From Bacteroidota bacterium (GTDB lineage: Bacteria > Bacteroidota > Ignavibacteria > SZUA-365), in assembly GCA_023432805.1 (NCBI GenBank), contig JAEYUG010000041.1, positions 1 to 57,793 on the forward strand: a DNA stretch of 57,793 nucleotides, in the 5' to 3' direction. The position numbers and the translations under genes are program-made. Below the pieces are notes generated by a model. That model was not told the origin of the DNA, made no database searches, and saw only the letters and a list, made by a program, of their open reading frames with translations. Shown here one piece after another: positions 18,892 through 28,395 of the stretch. The first letter of the stretch is position 1. Each line of letters begins with the position of its first letter.

Positions 18892-20247
18892 CTACTCCCG
18901 TACCGGCTGCACCTCCTGCGACGCTTCCTCGCGCTGGAAGCCGCCGAGGATGTCGACTCCCATGGCATTGCTGATCATCTCGGCCATGCTGATGACTGCC
19001 GAAGGAAGCTGCGTGACGGCGCGGGCAGCACCGGACGAGCCATCGCCACCTCCGTCGATGATGCTGAGCTTGTCGATCTGCACATTCGAGACCGTTTCGC
19101 TCAGGTGTGCGATGATGTCGGGCAGCATGTTCATGAGGAAGATCCTCTCGCCTTGTCCTTCGGCGGTCTTCCATGTCTCGATCATGCGTGTGAGCACGGC
19201 GATGTTCGCGTTGCCGTTTTCGAGAATGGAGGATGCATCACCGCGGGCCTCGAGCTCCATCGCCTCGCGCTTGGCGCGGGCGGGTTCGATCACATCGGCC
19301 ATGAGGCGCTTCTGCTGAAGGATGATGCGCTCTTCCTCCATGTGCTGCTCGTACTGCACGCGGGCGATTTCGCCGGCGACCTCGGCTTCCTTCTCCTTGA
19401 TGATGGCCGCCTTCTCGAGTTCGGCTTTCTTGATGCGGAGATTCGTGTTTTCGGTCTCGACGTCCTGCTGGGCCTTGGCCTGCGTGACCTGCACAGAACG
19501 GTCTCTGCCGATGCGGGCAGATTGGATCTCCTGCTCGGAGCGGGCCTTGGCGACTTCGGCACGCTGCTTGGAGGTCGCTTCGGATTCCTCTGCTTCTGCG
19601 GCGCGCAGGGCTTCCGCCATGCGGGCGGCGGCGAGCACCTCGGCGGTTTTCTTGCGGCCGATCGAATCCAGATATCCTGCATCATCCGACACATTCAGGA
19701 TCTTGAGCGTGTCGAGCTGGAGTCCGAGCTGCTTGAGATCCATGTCCGCCTCTTCGATGAGGCTCTGCGCAAACTTGAGGCGATCCTCATTCACCTCTTC
19801 GGGGGTCAGCGTGGCGAGGACGCCGCGCAGGTTGCCTTCGAGAGTGACTTTTGCGATTTCGTGGATTTCTGCCTGGGACTTGGCAAGGAAGCGTTCGACC
19901 GCGTTGCCGAAGGTGGGCTCGATCGAGTCGATCTTCACGTTCGCGATGGCTTCGACCTTGAGGGGGATGCCGCCTTTCGAGTAGGCGTTCTGCACCATGA
20001 GCTCGAGAGGGATCGTCTCGAGCGACATGCGCGCGGCACGCTCGATCAAAGGCACGCGGATGGCACGACCCCCGCGAATGATGCGGTAGCCGACCACATT
20101 GCCGTCACTGAGCGTGCGCTTGCGTCCGGAGAGGATGATGACCTCGTTGGGGTGACAGATCAGCAAGAGGCGGCTGATGGTGATCATGATCACCACGATG
20201 GCGAAGAGCGCGATGAACACGATTGAGGCAATGAAGCTTTCGATCAT
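18892..20247 (-). CDS. Flotillin family protein (SPFH domain)
   Basis: The 451-residue protein has one N-terminal membrane segment (about residues 4-28), an SPFH/band-7 domain (about 30-190; GRAIRVPLIERAARMSL, EVNEDRLKFAQSL) and a long Glu/Ala-rich coiled coil (about 195-350; KRLMADVIEPARAKREAMELEA region). A C-terminal segment follows. This is the flotillin/FloT architecture; flotillins oligomerise into membrane scaffolds that affect fluidity and protein complexes. AGGAGG lies 5 bases before the ATG at 20247. The gene starts 9 bases after the stop of the upstream NfeD-like gene, the classic flotillin/NfeD operon. The C-terminus VQPVRE is short and unremarkable. Confidence 0.92.
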   Translation of the reverse strand: MIESFIASIVFIALFAIVVIMITISRLLLICHPNEVIILSGRKRTLSDGNVVGYRIIRGGRAIRVPLIERAARMSLETIPLELMVQNAYSKGGIPLKVEAIANVKIDSIEPTFGNAVERFLAKSQAEIHEIAKVTLEGNLRGVLATLTPEEVNEDRLKFAQSLIEEADMDLKQLGLQLDTLKILNVSDDAGYLDSIGRKKTAEVLAAARMAEALRAAEAEESEATSKQRAEVAKARSEQEIQSARIGRDRSVQVTQAKAQQDVETENTNLRIKKAELEKAAIIKEKEAEVAGEIARVQYEQHMEEERIILQQKRLMADVIEPARAKREAMELEARGDASSILENGNANIAVLTRMIETWKTAEGQGERIFLMNMLPDIIAHLSETVSNVQIDKLSIIDGGGDGSSGAARAVTQLPSAVISMAEMISNAMGVDILGGFQREEASQEVQPVRE

Positions 20248-20256
20248 GAAATCCTC

Positions 20257-21018
20257 CTATGTGAGCTGAGTTGGTGGATGGTCTTCGAGCAGGCGTCCAT
20301 CAATCACATACGCCACGCCGCCCTCGACGCGGGAGACGATGACGGTGTCGCCGGGTTTGAAATGCGCTCTGCGTTCCTCTGCCGCGACCTGGGCGAGTAG
20401 GACGAGCGTCTGCGTGCCGCTGCGCACGGAAATCTTGCCGGGCTGCGTGCGACCGCAGCCTATGGAGACTGTCGCCGTTGATCCCCGGAGATCATTGAGA
20501 TTCACCGACTGCCCCGTTTCGCTGCCCTTCAGGTAGCGCATGAGACGGTAGCCCACCTGCGAGGCGAAGATTCCCATTCCTGCAGCGGAAATCGCGGTAA
20601 TGAAGGAAGGAATCTCCAGCGTGGTCAGCACCGTGCCTGTCAGCCCGAAGAACGCCATGAAGAAGACGAAGTTGCGGAAGCTGAGGAAACGCACGGCATC
20701 GGCGGTGCTTGTGGCATGTGAATTGCTGCTGTCAGGAGAATGCGTTACGTCATGCCCCGTCGTGACCGCGTGTACGTCCGTTCCATCATGCATCGGCAGC
20801 GCGTCGTGCGCCAGATCCGCATCATGCGCCAGCTCGCCCTGCGTGTCGACATCGGCATGCGCACCGAGATCATGACCGGCGTCGGCGTGGGCACCGAGAT
20901 CATGACCGGCGTCGGCGTGGGCACCGATTTCGTGATCGGCACCGTCTCCGCCTGCCATCATTGCCATCACGAGCAGGACACCGCCAAAAGCCAGGCAGGC
21001 AATGTAGATCATCAACAT
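20257..21018 (-). CDS. NfeD-like membrane protein with His/Asp-rich loop
   Basis: The 253-residue protein has one N-terminal transmembrane helix (about 2-20), a low-complexity loop (about 22-98), two more membrane segments (about 100-150) and a C-terminal OB-fold of the NfeD type (GSTATVSIGCGRTQPGKISV, ERRAHFKPGDTVIVSRVEGG). Partners of flotillin usually have this C-terminal domain. The loop is unusual: 13 histidines and many aspartates, including repeated AHADAGHDLG decapeptides encoded by a 30-base tandem repeat (20861-20920). It could bind metal ions; that is inference. The ATG at 21018 is chosen (GGGGGTGG 5 bases upstream); a nearby ATG at 21012 and a GTG at 21027 are alternatives. A promoter-like TACCTTGC lies at 21067-21074. 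Confidence 0.82.
   Translation of the reverse strand: MLMIYIACLAFGGVLLVMAMMAGGDGADHEIGAHADAGHDLGAHADAGHDLGAHADVDTQGELAHDADLAHDALPMHDGTDVHAVTTGHDVTHSPDSSNSHATSTADAVRFLSFRNFVFFMAFFGLTGTVLTTLEIPSFITAISAAGMGIFASQVGYRLMRYLKGSETGQSVNLNDLRGSTATVSIGCGRTQPGKISVRSGTQTLVLLAQVAAEERRAHFKPGDTVIVSRVEGGVAYVIDGRLLEDHPPTQLT
20861..20920 (-). repeat. 30-base tandem repeat in the NfeD-like gene
   Basis: Two identical 30-base units, 20861-20890 and 20891-20920, are followed by a diverged third (from 20921). Each encodes the ten residues AHADAGHDLG or its permutation. The identity at DNA level suggests recent expansion by slippage or unequal recombination, so copy number may vary among strains. Confidence 0.85.
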
Positions 21019-21066
21019 GCGCACCACCCCCGGAACATGGACAAGACGTTGAATTGTGGAAGTGCC

Positions 21067-21074
21067 GCAAGGTA
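21067..21074 (-). promoter_or_regulatory. Candidate -7 element of the NfeD/flotillin operon
   Basis: On the minus strand this reads TACCTTGC, identical to the element before citrate synthase. The upstream element 20 bases away is TGT rather than TTG, so the match is partial. Transcription would start near 21063, about 45 bases before the NfeD ATG. Confidence 0.35.
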
Positions 21075-21202
21075 CACATCACCACAGAAAAATGACAGGC
21101 ACGGCACGCCGATCTTCCAGAAAAAGATTGGTATGTCTGAATTTTTCGTGCTGAAATATTTTCACAGTTCGTGCAGTTTTTTACTGCTTTTGTTTCATGA
21201 AT

Positions 21203-21217
21203 CACTTAAGTTAAGTG
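21203..21217. promoter_or_regulatory. Inverted repeat upstream of the giant surface protein
   Basis: CACTTAA, one G, then TTAAGTG form a perfect 7-1-7 inverted repeat in an AT-rich stretch 39 bases before the ATG at 21257. It could be an operator or a short mRNA hairpin in the leader. No clear promoter could be placed next to it. Confidence 0.3.
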
Positions 21218-21256
21218 CCGGAGTCCATTCAAATATCAATGGTTCGAGGTTGTCCT

Positions 21257-24200
21257 ATGGATCGTGTGTACGGTAGAACATCCATACGCCATCTGACATG
21301 CACGGTATTGGGGATGTTGTTCCTCACCGCCGTGGTTCGTGTCGAGGCGCAAGACATCCGCACGTCGCTGACGATGTTCGACAACGTCGGCAACAGCGGA
21401 TCGGTGACGGTGGGGATCAATCCCGCGGCCACCGACGGTGTCGATGGTGGCTTGGGGGAGGCGGTGCTCGGACCCAGGCCGGGCGCGGGCGTCTTTGACT
21501 TGCGGGTGATCGATGATGATCTGTGGACTCCGACGCTGCTCGGAGACGGCGTATCGCTCGATCTGCGCGGCATCTACGGTCCCCCACCCTTCACGACCAC
21601 GCACGAACTGCGCGTGCGACGCAGCGCGCTCGCTACTACGACCTCGTTGCAATGGGCACTGCCCCTGCAGGCCGGCATCACCGGTGCCCGGCTCGTCTCC
21701 TACCCCGACACCACATTGTTGTCGGTGGACATGACAGCCATCTCGCAGGTGGTGCTTCCTCCGGGAGTGGGCAGATATCTCGTGCGTGTCACGTATGGTG
21801 GTCCCAGCATCCTGCGCCATATCTTGACCACGACCGTCGATCCGATCGCCGCGGGCGGCATCAGCATCGCTCCGAACCAGGCCGACTACGCGCCGGGCTC
21901 GCCCGTGCTGCTGACGGCATATGCGACCGATACCTGCTACGCATTCTCGCACTGGTCGGGGGATGCGACAGGATCACTCTCCTCGACAACCATCCTCATG
22001 AACGGGGATCGGGCAGTCACAGCGCACTTCGTGCCCCGCATGTTTGCGTGGACGGCCTCCTCCCTCGTGCCCTTCGTCGTCAATCCCACCACCCCGCCTC
22101 CGCAATCCCTCGTGATCGCGAATGCCGGCATCGGGTGTCAGGCATGGACGGCTTCCGCATCGATGCCATGGATCGCACTATCGACGACCGCCGGCGTGGG
22201 CAACAGCACCATCGATGTCTCGATCGATCCTTCCGCCCTGCCCTGCCCCGGGACGCATCAGGGATTCATCACACTGACGTCGACGCAAGGACTTCCCTCG
22301 ACGCTGACCGTGCCGGTCACGGTGTTTCTCGGTACGCCGTCCGTCTCAGCGCGTACACTGGGAGCGCCCGTGTTGATCGGGTGTCAGCCGAAGGCCAATG
22401 ATCTGATCGTGGTGACGATCGACAACGCGGGTGTGCAGCCTGTGACCTTCCCGACAGCGCCTGTGCCGGGACCCGGTTTCGTGCTGAAGAATCCCGCCGC
22501 ATTTCCGCTGACGGTCAACCCGGCAGACTCCGCGCAGTTGTATTTCGAGTTTGCGCCTGTCGGCGGGCAGAACGGCATCATCACCGAGAACATGGTCCTG
22601 AATGCGAGCACCTGCGGTCGTCAGGTGCTCGTGCAGATCAGCGGCACGCGGATCGCGCCGCCGATCACCGCCGATGTGCAAAGCGTGCACTTCGGCACGA
22701 TCTACGAATGCGCTGCCGAGCCGCTTCCGACCGCGACAATCACGCTACGGAATCTGTGGAGCGGACCCGTTCAACTGCGCATCACAACCGTGACGGGCGA
22801 TGCGATCGATGTCATCTCCGCTCCCGCCATGCTGGCCGGTGGTGCCAGTGGCGCCATCGTGCTGCAGCCGCAGCGCCTCGGCAACTCGCCGATCTCAGGT
22901 CCCTTGACCATCGAAGCGGACTATGGTGTCTGCACGGAGATCCTGCAGGTCCAGCTCAACGGCGAGCGCGCCCGCGCCTCCTTCCGCGCCGAGGCTGCGG
23001 CGACACCTGGCTTTTTGCCCCCGCAGGTATTCGATTCTGTCTGTGTGGGCGGGTACTCATCCACCCGCTCCGTTCGCATCATCAACGACGGCACAGCGCC
23101 ACTCGTCATGGCCCTGAGCGTGCCACCACCCTTCGAGGTCGACGGTTTCCTCTCCTCATTCCAGCTCGCACCCGGTGCGCAGCGCATCGTCACGCTTCGT
23201 TTCCATCCCGTCGCGAGTGGCAGCTTCACCGGCGTGTTCACCATCAATGCCGATCATTGCGCACTGACTACGTCGGTCGCTCTGTCGGGCTCCACCTTCA
23301 GCCAGCAGGTGCTCGCCACGACCGTGACGCCCGCGACAGTTCGACTCGGCAACTGCGACTCCTCGGCGCGAATCAAGGTGAGCATCGCAAACAATGGCAC
23401 GTCACCGGCGACCTTCACCACGCTGCCTGCACTGCCGAGCGGATTCAGCTGGGACGGATCAGTCACCCTCCCGATCGTGATTCCCGCGAACCCCGCCACC
23501 CCGTTTGAAGCCTTCGTCACCTTCCGTCCCCCGATCGGTCAGGGCGGCAGTTTCGGAGGCAGCGTGCAGTGGTTCGGTGATCCCTGCGGCACGGGCGCCT
23601 ACTTCACACTCGACGGCGAGCGGGAGCTTCCGCAGGTGGCCGTGTCGGTACTCGACACCTTCGTCGTCGCCGCGGTCCCCCCCATCCCCCAGACCCTGTC
23701 TGTCGCAGCCGTCTCCGGTGCCGGATGCTATCGCTGGTCGGCGTCGGCAGACAAGCCGTGGATCGTGCTCTCCCGCTCGTCGGGCACGGGCGACGATTCG
23801 ACGGTTGTTTCGATTCTCACCAGTGCGCTTCCCTGCCAGGGCACGCACGCCGGCACGATCACGATCACGCTGGCGGGACTCGATCCCGTCGTCATTGAAG
23901 TTCCAGTGATCGCTGTCGTCGGCAGTTCGGATCTGGCCGTCACCGTCACCGGTTCGCCTGTGATTCTCGGCTGTCAGAACCGCGCCAACGACCTGATCAG
24001 CGTCACCGTCTTCAACAACGGCGGCGCATCAGTCACCTTCCCGGCAGCCCCCGCGTTGGGCGAGGGATTCGTGCTGCGCAATCCGGGCGCGTTTCCGCTC
24101 CTGGTTGCGGCGCGCGATTCCGCTGTGTTTTATGTGGAATTCGCGCCGACCGCATCGCAGCGGGGACTCATCGTCGACAACACGATCCTTTCGACAGCCG

Positions 24201-27200
24201 GGTGCGGAAGCGACCTTCTTCTGCAGCTCAGTGGAACGCGCATTGCTCCGATGCTCACGACAAGTCTTGCACGGATTGATTTCCATGAAGTGCTCGTCTG
24301 CGAGGGAGACTCCCTGCCGTCGATGTCGCTGTCCATCACCAATGCGCATGCGGCCCCGGTGGCACTGCGCTACACGGCGCCGCAGGGACTGTCGATCGTG
24401 TCCGCCCCGGCGCTGCTCGCGCCCGGTGCAGGCGACGTGATCGTCGTGCGTCCCGTTGCACTGACCGCGGTCGATTTGAGTGGCGTGCTCCTGATCGAAG
24501 GCGACTACGGCGTCTGCGTCCAGCCCCTCGCGCTTCCCTTCGAGGCCCACGTGCGTGTGCCGGGTCTGCGTGTCGAAGCTGCATCGACCCCCGGAACGCT
24601 TCCACCCCAGGTCTTCGACACGACCTGCGTGGGTGCCTATTCGGCCCCGCGGCTGATCCGCATCTCAAACACGGGCAGCGCCGCGCTGCGCGTGACAGTG
24701 ACCATGCCGCTGCCCTTCGAAACCGATGCCTGGGGTTCGCTGCTCGTGCTGCAGCCGGGTGAGGAACAGCTGCTCGCCGTGCGCTTCCACCCCACGACTG
24801 CTGGATCATTCGTCGGCAACCTCGTCGTGAGCGCCGATCAGTGCGCACTGTCTTCGACTGTCGCGCTGCAGGGCGTGACGGCCGGCCAGCAGGTACTGCG
24901 TGCTCTCGTCTCTCCGGATACGATCACCCTCGTTGCCTGCGAATCCGACGCCACCCTGCGTCTGACCGTCACGAACACCGGGGCACGGGATGCGGTCTTC
25001 ACATCGCTTCCCGATCTGCCTGCGGGCTTCGCCTGGGATCCCGCGCTGACCCTGCCCATCCTCATCCCGGCAGACTCGACGCGTCCCTTCGAAACCCTGC
25101 TGCGCTTCGTACCTACCGGTAACGGCACGGCACGCTTCGGCGGCAGTGTCCAGTGGTTCGGAGAGCCGTGCGGTACGTCGGTCTACTTCACACTCGCCGG
25201 CGAACGCGTGCAGCCCCGCCTCACGGTGACGCCTGGCGTGCTCGATTTCGGTGTGACCTCGTGGTGCAGCACAACCGTGCAAGCGGGTCCCCGCCGCACC
25301 CTGACGCTCGTCAACACGAGTTCGCTTCCGATGCACATCAACGCACTGGCACCGACTGCAAAGTATGCACTGCATCTGGGACCCCTACCCTTCCCACAGA
25401 CCGGCATGGCACTGGCGGCAGGCGCATCCATGGTGATCGAAGTTGAGGAACGTCCCGCAGGCGGCGGACGCTTCGCCGACACCTTGTTCATCGTTGCCAC
25501 CGCAGGCACGACGGGAAGCTGTGAGCAGCGTCTGCGCGTCGCGTTGACCGGTGAACGGTATCAGCCGACCTTCGTGATTCACGAAGAGGCACAGAGTGCG
25601 GACTTCGGAGATGTCTGTCTGCAGTCGATCGCATTGCGCACGTTCGTGATCGAGAACATCGGCGACAAGCCGATTACCGTCCGCGCCGTGGCCCCACCTC
25701 CGACATCGCCGTTCCAACTGCTGCAGGTGCCCCTCCTGCTGAACATCGCTCCCGGTGAACGCGCGCAGTTCCGCGTGCGTTTCGCACCCGTGGTGCCGGG
25801 GCCCACAAGCTTCCAGATGGGCTTCGTCAGCGATGCCTGCACGGATACGGTGCGCTTCATGCTACGCGGCCAGGGCGTGCAACCGACGTTCGCCGTCACC
25901 GGCATGGTACCGACCGGTGAAATCACCGCGCTGACCTGCGAACGACCCGGAACGCGGCGCATCGTCGTGACCGTGACCAATACCGGCAATGATCCCGTCA
26001 CGGTAGCCGACGCTGGCGTTCCCCCGGTTGGATTCATCTTCGACCCACCTGGCCAGTTCCCCTTCCGCCTGCAGCCCGGTCAGCGTCAGGATGTTTCGCT
26101 TCGACTTGTCGCATCCGACCCTGGCCGCTACGGCGGTGTGGTCACACTCCGCGGATCCGCATGCGCGAGCACTGCAACGTTCCGGCTCGAAGCGTTGATC
26201 CTCGATGCCTCCTTCGACATCCCACAGCGATCGATCGCATTCGGCGACATCCATGTGTGCACCGATGGAGAGGTCAGGTCCTCCGATCAGGAACGACTGA
26301 CCAGATCCTTCATCATCCGCAATACAGGTGATGTACCGATGTTCGTGCGTCGCATGCTGACACCTGTTCAGGGACCCGTCGACATCATCGCACCGGGACT
26401 CCCCGACTTCGGCATTCCGCCCGGCATGACGCAGTTGGTCACACTGGCACTGCGGCTTCCGATCGACTCTACGGTGAATATCTTCGCCGGTGTGATCGAT
26501 CTCGAAATCGCGCGTGACAGCGCATGTCCGCTCGAGTTTGTCTCCATCCCCTTCGATGGTCGTGTACTGCGCATCGATTACGGCTTCGCGCAGGATAGTC
26601 TGCATGCAACAGCCGCGTGCATCACGCGTCCGGTCGACATGCAGGCACGACTCGTCAACATTGGTTCGGCACCGGCATCGTTCAATCTGTCGTTGCTGAA
26701 TGCCACGGGCTTCCGACTGGTGGATTCGGCACGCACGATTGCGCTCGCACCGCGATCGGAGCGACTCATCGACATCCGCTACACGCCCGACAGTGCACGC
26801 GTCACTGCGACGGGGACGCTGCTTGCAACGGATCTGCATTGCGGGCTTTCGACAAGTCTTCCCATCAGGGTGGACCTCGTCACTCCGGAACTGTTGCTTT
26901 CGCTGAATCCGATTGCGCCTGTTGAACGCACCTTTGAGGCGCGTCCCGGAGATGTGATCGATGTACCTGTCTTCATCGACTCGACGGTCACCTGCGCGAC
27001 GGGCTCCACGATGGTGACCTTCGACATGCAGTTCGACGTCTTCGCACTGGCACCACTTGCGGTGAGTTCACCGCAGGGCAATGCCTCGCTGCATCGGGTC
27101 GCTCCCGACCGTGTCGTGATCACCATCGCCAACGCGGCGCTGTTCAGCGGCGAACTTGCACGGATCAAGGTGGAGGTGCTGGTCGGTCCGACAGCGTCGA

Positions 27201-27598
27201 CCTCCTTTACGATTGGTGCTGCCCGGGTGCAACCTCCCATCGCGATCATCGACACTGGTCTGGCTGCTCGCGCGACCGTGAGGATCCAGCCACGCAACGG
27301 TGTGACCACACTCGCGGATCTCGGCATCACGAGCGTGCGTCCCCCGAAGCCGAATCTGATCACGACCGTAAGTGCCTCGCACACGGCAGTGACCGTCGAG
27401 GTTGCCGCAACTGCCGCGGGTGAACTCGCGCTGTTCGACCAGCTCGGCAATCTCATGGTGCGGCTCCATGCCGGGACCTTCGAACGCGGTGTGCACACCT
27501 ACGATCTGGAGACCGCGACATTGCCCAACGGATTGTACTTCGTCACGTTCCGAGCGGGACGCGACATGACCTCGCAGAAACTGATTCTCGCCCGATGA
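21257..27598 (+). CDS. Giant T9SS-sorted protein with ASH/BACON-like repeats
   Basis: The secreted protein has 2113 residues. A signal peptide ends near VEAQD (about residue 31). Residues about 200-258 resemble the divergent InlB B-repeat (VLLTAYATDTCYAFSHWSGD, AVTAHF). Two homologous units follow (residues 263-793 and 794-1320), each with a BACON-like start (TASASMPWIALSTTAG; SASADKPWIVLSRSSG) and several ASH-type immunoglobulin-like modules. More ASH-like modules follow (IRNTGDVPMFV, FAPVVPGPTSF), then a cohesin-like domain near 26900-27230 (ARPGDVIDVPVFIDSTV, GELARIKVEVLVG). The end has a T9SS sorting domain (LALFDQLGNLMVRL, TLPNGLYFVTFRAG). The ATG at 21257 with GAGG upstream is preferred to codons at 21215 and 21239. 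A role as surface scaffold or adhesin is inferred. A small barrel gene follows 13 bases later. Confidence 0.82.
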   Translation: MDRVYGRTSIRHLTCTVLGMLFLTAVVRVEAQDIRTSLTMFDNVGNSGSVTVGINPAATDGVDGGLGEAVLGPRPGAGVFDLRVIDDDLWTPTLLGDGVSLDLRGIYGPPPFTTTHELRVRRSALATTTSLQWALPLQAGITGARLVSYPDTTLLSVDMTAISQVVLPPGVGRYLVRVTYGGPSILRHILTTTVDPIAAGGISIAPNQADYAPGSPVLLTAYATDTCYAFSHWSGDATGSLSSTTILMNGDRAVTAHFVPRMFAWTASSLVPFVVNPTTPPPQSLVIANAGIGCQAWTASASMPWIALSTTAGVGNSTIDVSIDPSALPCPGTHQGFITLTSTQGLPSTLTVPVTVFLGTPSVSARTLGAPVLIGCQPKANDLIVVTIDNAGVQPVTFPTAPVPGPGFVLKNPAAFPLTVNPADSAQLYFEFAPVGGQNGIITENMVLNASTCGRQVLVQISGTRIAPPITADVQSVHFGTIYECAAEPLPTATITLRNLWSGPVQLRITTVTGDAIDVISAPAMLAGGASGAIVLQPQRLGNSPISGPLTIEADYGVCTEILQVQLNGERARASFRAEAAATPGFLPPQVFDSVCVGGYSSTRSVRIINDGTAPLVMALSVPPPFEVDGFLSSFQLAPGAQRIVTLRFHPVASGSFTGVFTINADHCALTTSVALSGSTFSQQVLATTVTPATVRLGNCDSSARIKVSIANNGTSPATFTTLPALPSGFSWDGSVTLPIVIPANPATPFEAFVTFRPPIGQGGSFGGSVQWFGDPCGTGAYFTLDGERELPQVAVSVLDTFVVAAVPPIPQTLSVAAVSGAGCYRWSASADKPWIVLSRSSGTGDDSTVVSILTSALPCQGTHAGTITITLAGLDPVVIEVPVIAVVGSSDLAVTVTGSPVILGCQNRANDLISVTVFNNGGASVTFPAAPALGEGFVLRNPGAFPLLVAARDSAVFYVEFAPTASQRGLIVDNTILSTAGCGSDLLLQLSGTRIAPMLTTSLARIDFHEVLVCEGDSLPSMSLSITNAHAAPVALRYTAPQGLSIVSAPALLAPGAGDVIVVRPVALTAVDLSGVLLIEGDYGVCVQPLALPFEAHVRVPGLRVEAASTPGTLPPQVFDTTCVGAYSAPRLIRISNTGSAALRVTVTMPLPFETDAWGSLLVLQPGEEQLLAVRFHPTTAGSFVGNLVVSADQCALSSTVALQGVTAGQQVLRALVSPDTITLVACESDATLRLTVTNTGARDAVFTSLPDLPAGFAWDPALTLPILIPADSTRPFETLLRFVPTGNGTARFGGSVQWFGEPCGTSVYFTLAGERVQPRLTVTPGVLDFGVTSWCSTTVQAGPRRTLTLVNTSSLPMHINALAPTAKYALHLGPLPFPQTGMALAAGASMVIEVEERPAGGGRFADTLFIVATAGTTGSCEQRLRVALTGERYQPTFVIHEEAQSADFGDVCLQSIALRTFVIENIGDKPITVRAVAPPPTSPFQLLQVPLLLNIAPGERAQFRVRFAPVVPGPTSFQMGFVSDACTDTVRFMLRGQGVQPTFAVTGMVPTGEITALTCERPGTRRIVVTVTNTGNDPVTVADAGVPPVGFIFDPPGQFPFRLQPGQRQDVSLRLVASDPGRYGGVVTLRGSACASTATFRLEALILDASFDIPQRSIAFGDIHVCTDGEVRSSDQERLTRSFIIRNTGDVPMFVRRMLTPVQGPVDIIAPGLPDFGIPPGMTQLVTLALRLPIDSTVNIFAGVIDLEIARDSACPLEFVSIPFDGRVLRIDYGFAQDSLHATAACITRPVDMQARLVNIGSAPASFNLSLLNATGFRLVDSARTIALAPRSERLIDIRYTPDSARVTATGTLLATDLHCGLSTSLPIRVDLVTPELLLSLNPIAPVERTFEARPGDVIDVPVFIDSTVTCATGSTMVTFDMQFDVFALAPLAVSSPQGNASLHRVAPDRVVITIANAALFSGELARIKVEVLVGPTASTSFTIGAARVQPPIAIIDTGLAARATVRIQPRNGVTTLADLGITSVRPPKPNLITTVSASHTAVTVEVAATAAGELALFDQLGNLMVRLHAGTFERGVHTYDLETATLPNGLYFVTFRAGRDMTSQKLILAR
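22043..25216 (+). repeat. Tandem duplication of about 1.59 kb inside the giant gene
   Basis: Unit 1 (about 22043-23635, 531 codons) and unit 2 (about 23636-25216, 527 codons) encode the same ordered motifs: xWTASAxxPWI, SALPCxGTHxG, GCQxxANDLI, GFVLxNPxAFPL, CxQxLxLx, PPQVFDxxCVGxYS, FHPxxxGSF, and QWFGxPCGTxxYFTL. The units have diverged in sequence, so the duplication is not recent. Limits are estimated from protein motifs. Confidence 0.8.
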
Positions 27599-27611
27599 GG
27601 AGCATTCACCC

Positions 27612-28379
27612 ATGAACTCAGCACATGCTCGCACTGTCGTCATCGCCGTCCTCATGCTGACGGCTCTTCCCCAGGCGTATGGCCAGCTTCGCCGGGCCAA
27701 TGACCGCACCTGGCATGCATTGCGCGGCGGTCTCGTACTCGGGTATGCCCGCAGTCTGCACAGCGGCGATGTGCCGATGCTGCCGACAGACGGCAACACG
27801 ATGTTCACCGATGGTGGTGGCAGCAATGTCACCTTCGGTGTGCTGCTCGAGAAGCCACTTTCCCGCTTCATCGCCCTTGGTGCCGCCATCTCTCTCGATC
27901 CCCTGAGCGCGACATTCACCAAGCGTTTTCAGGAACCCTTCCGCATCGCCGATTCGCAGGGCACCTTGTATGATGTTCGTCGAGAGCACGAGACGGAATA
28001 CTCGCTGCAGTATGTCTCGTTGCGCGCCTTTGCAAAGCTGTACCCTTCCGGCGGACCGGGATTCTTCGTCGGTGGCTCGTTCGGTCTCGCAGCGCTGGCG
28101 AAGGGCACGTACAAGAATTCGGCGATGCTGGTCGAACCGATATGGGCGAAGGGCAGTCAGAGTGCAACGACGAGCGGCGACCTGCCTTCGGCCAATGAAC
28201 TGCGGTATACCGTCGGCGCCCTGGTCGGTTACGAGATCTTCTTCAACTACGGTTTCGTCGCCCCCCAACTGCAGTACGATTTCGCACTCAATGCCGTTTC
28301 GAGTGCGGGCTGGTCTGACAACTGGTCGGTAGACAATCTCCGTGCCGTGGTGACGGTCACCTTCCCCTTCCCGTTCTGA
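27612..28379 (+). CDS. Outer-membrane beta-barrel protein, unrecognised family
   Basis: The 255-residue protein has a signal peptide (VVIAVLMLTALPQAYG, cleavage near residue 24). It then alternates short strands with glycines and aromatics (GGLVLGYARSL, FIALGAAISLDP, LQYVSLRAFAKLYP, GFFVGGSFGLAAL, FVAPQLQYDFAL), ending VVTVTFPFPF with a terminal F. This is a small eight-strand-type outer-membrane barrel of the PorT/OmpX-like superfamily. GAGGAG lies 9 bases before the ATG. The gap to the giant T9SS gene is 13 bases, so the two are co-transcribed; a role in anchoring or exporting that protein is possible but not shown. A strong terminator follows. Confidence 0.75.
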   Translation: MNSAHARTVVIAVLMLTALPQAYGQLRRANDRTWHALRGGLVLGYARSLHSGDVPMLPTDGNTMFTDGGGSNVTFGVLLEKPLSRFIALGAAISLDPLSATFTKRFQEPFRIADSQGTLYDVRREHETEYSLQYVSLRAFAKLYPSGGPGFFVGGSFGLAALAKGTYKNSAMLVEPIWAKGSQSATTSGDLPSANELRYTVGALVGYEIFFNYGFVAPQLQYDFALNAVSSAGWSDNWSVDNLRAVVTVTFPFPF

Positions 28380-28395
28380 TTCACATTTGCGCATG

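Noticed and set aside
18823..20226. 467-codon open frame on the plus strand
   Set aside because: Antisense of the flotillin gene, which has an excellent ribosome-binding site and clear family motifs.
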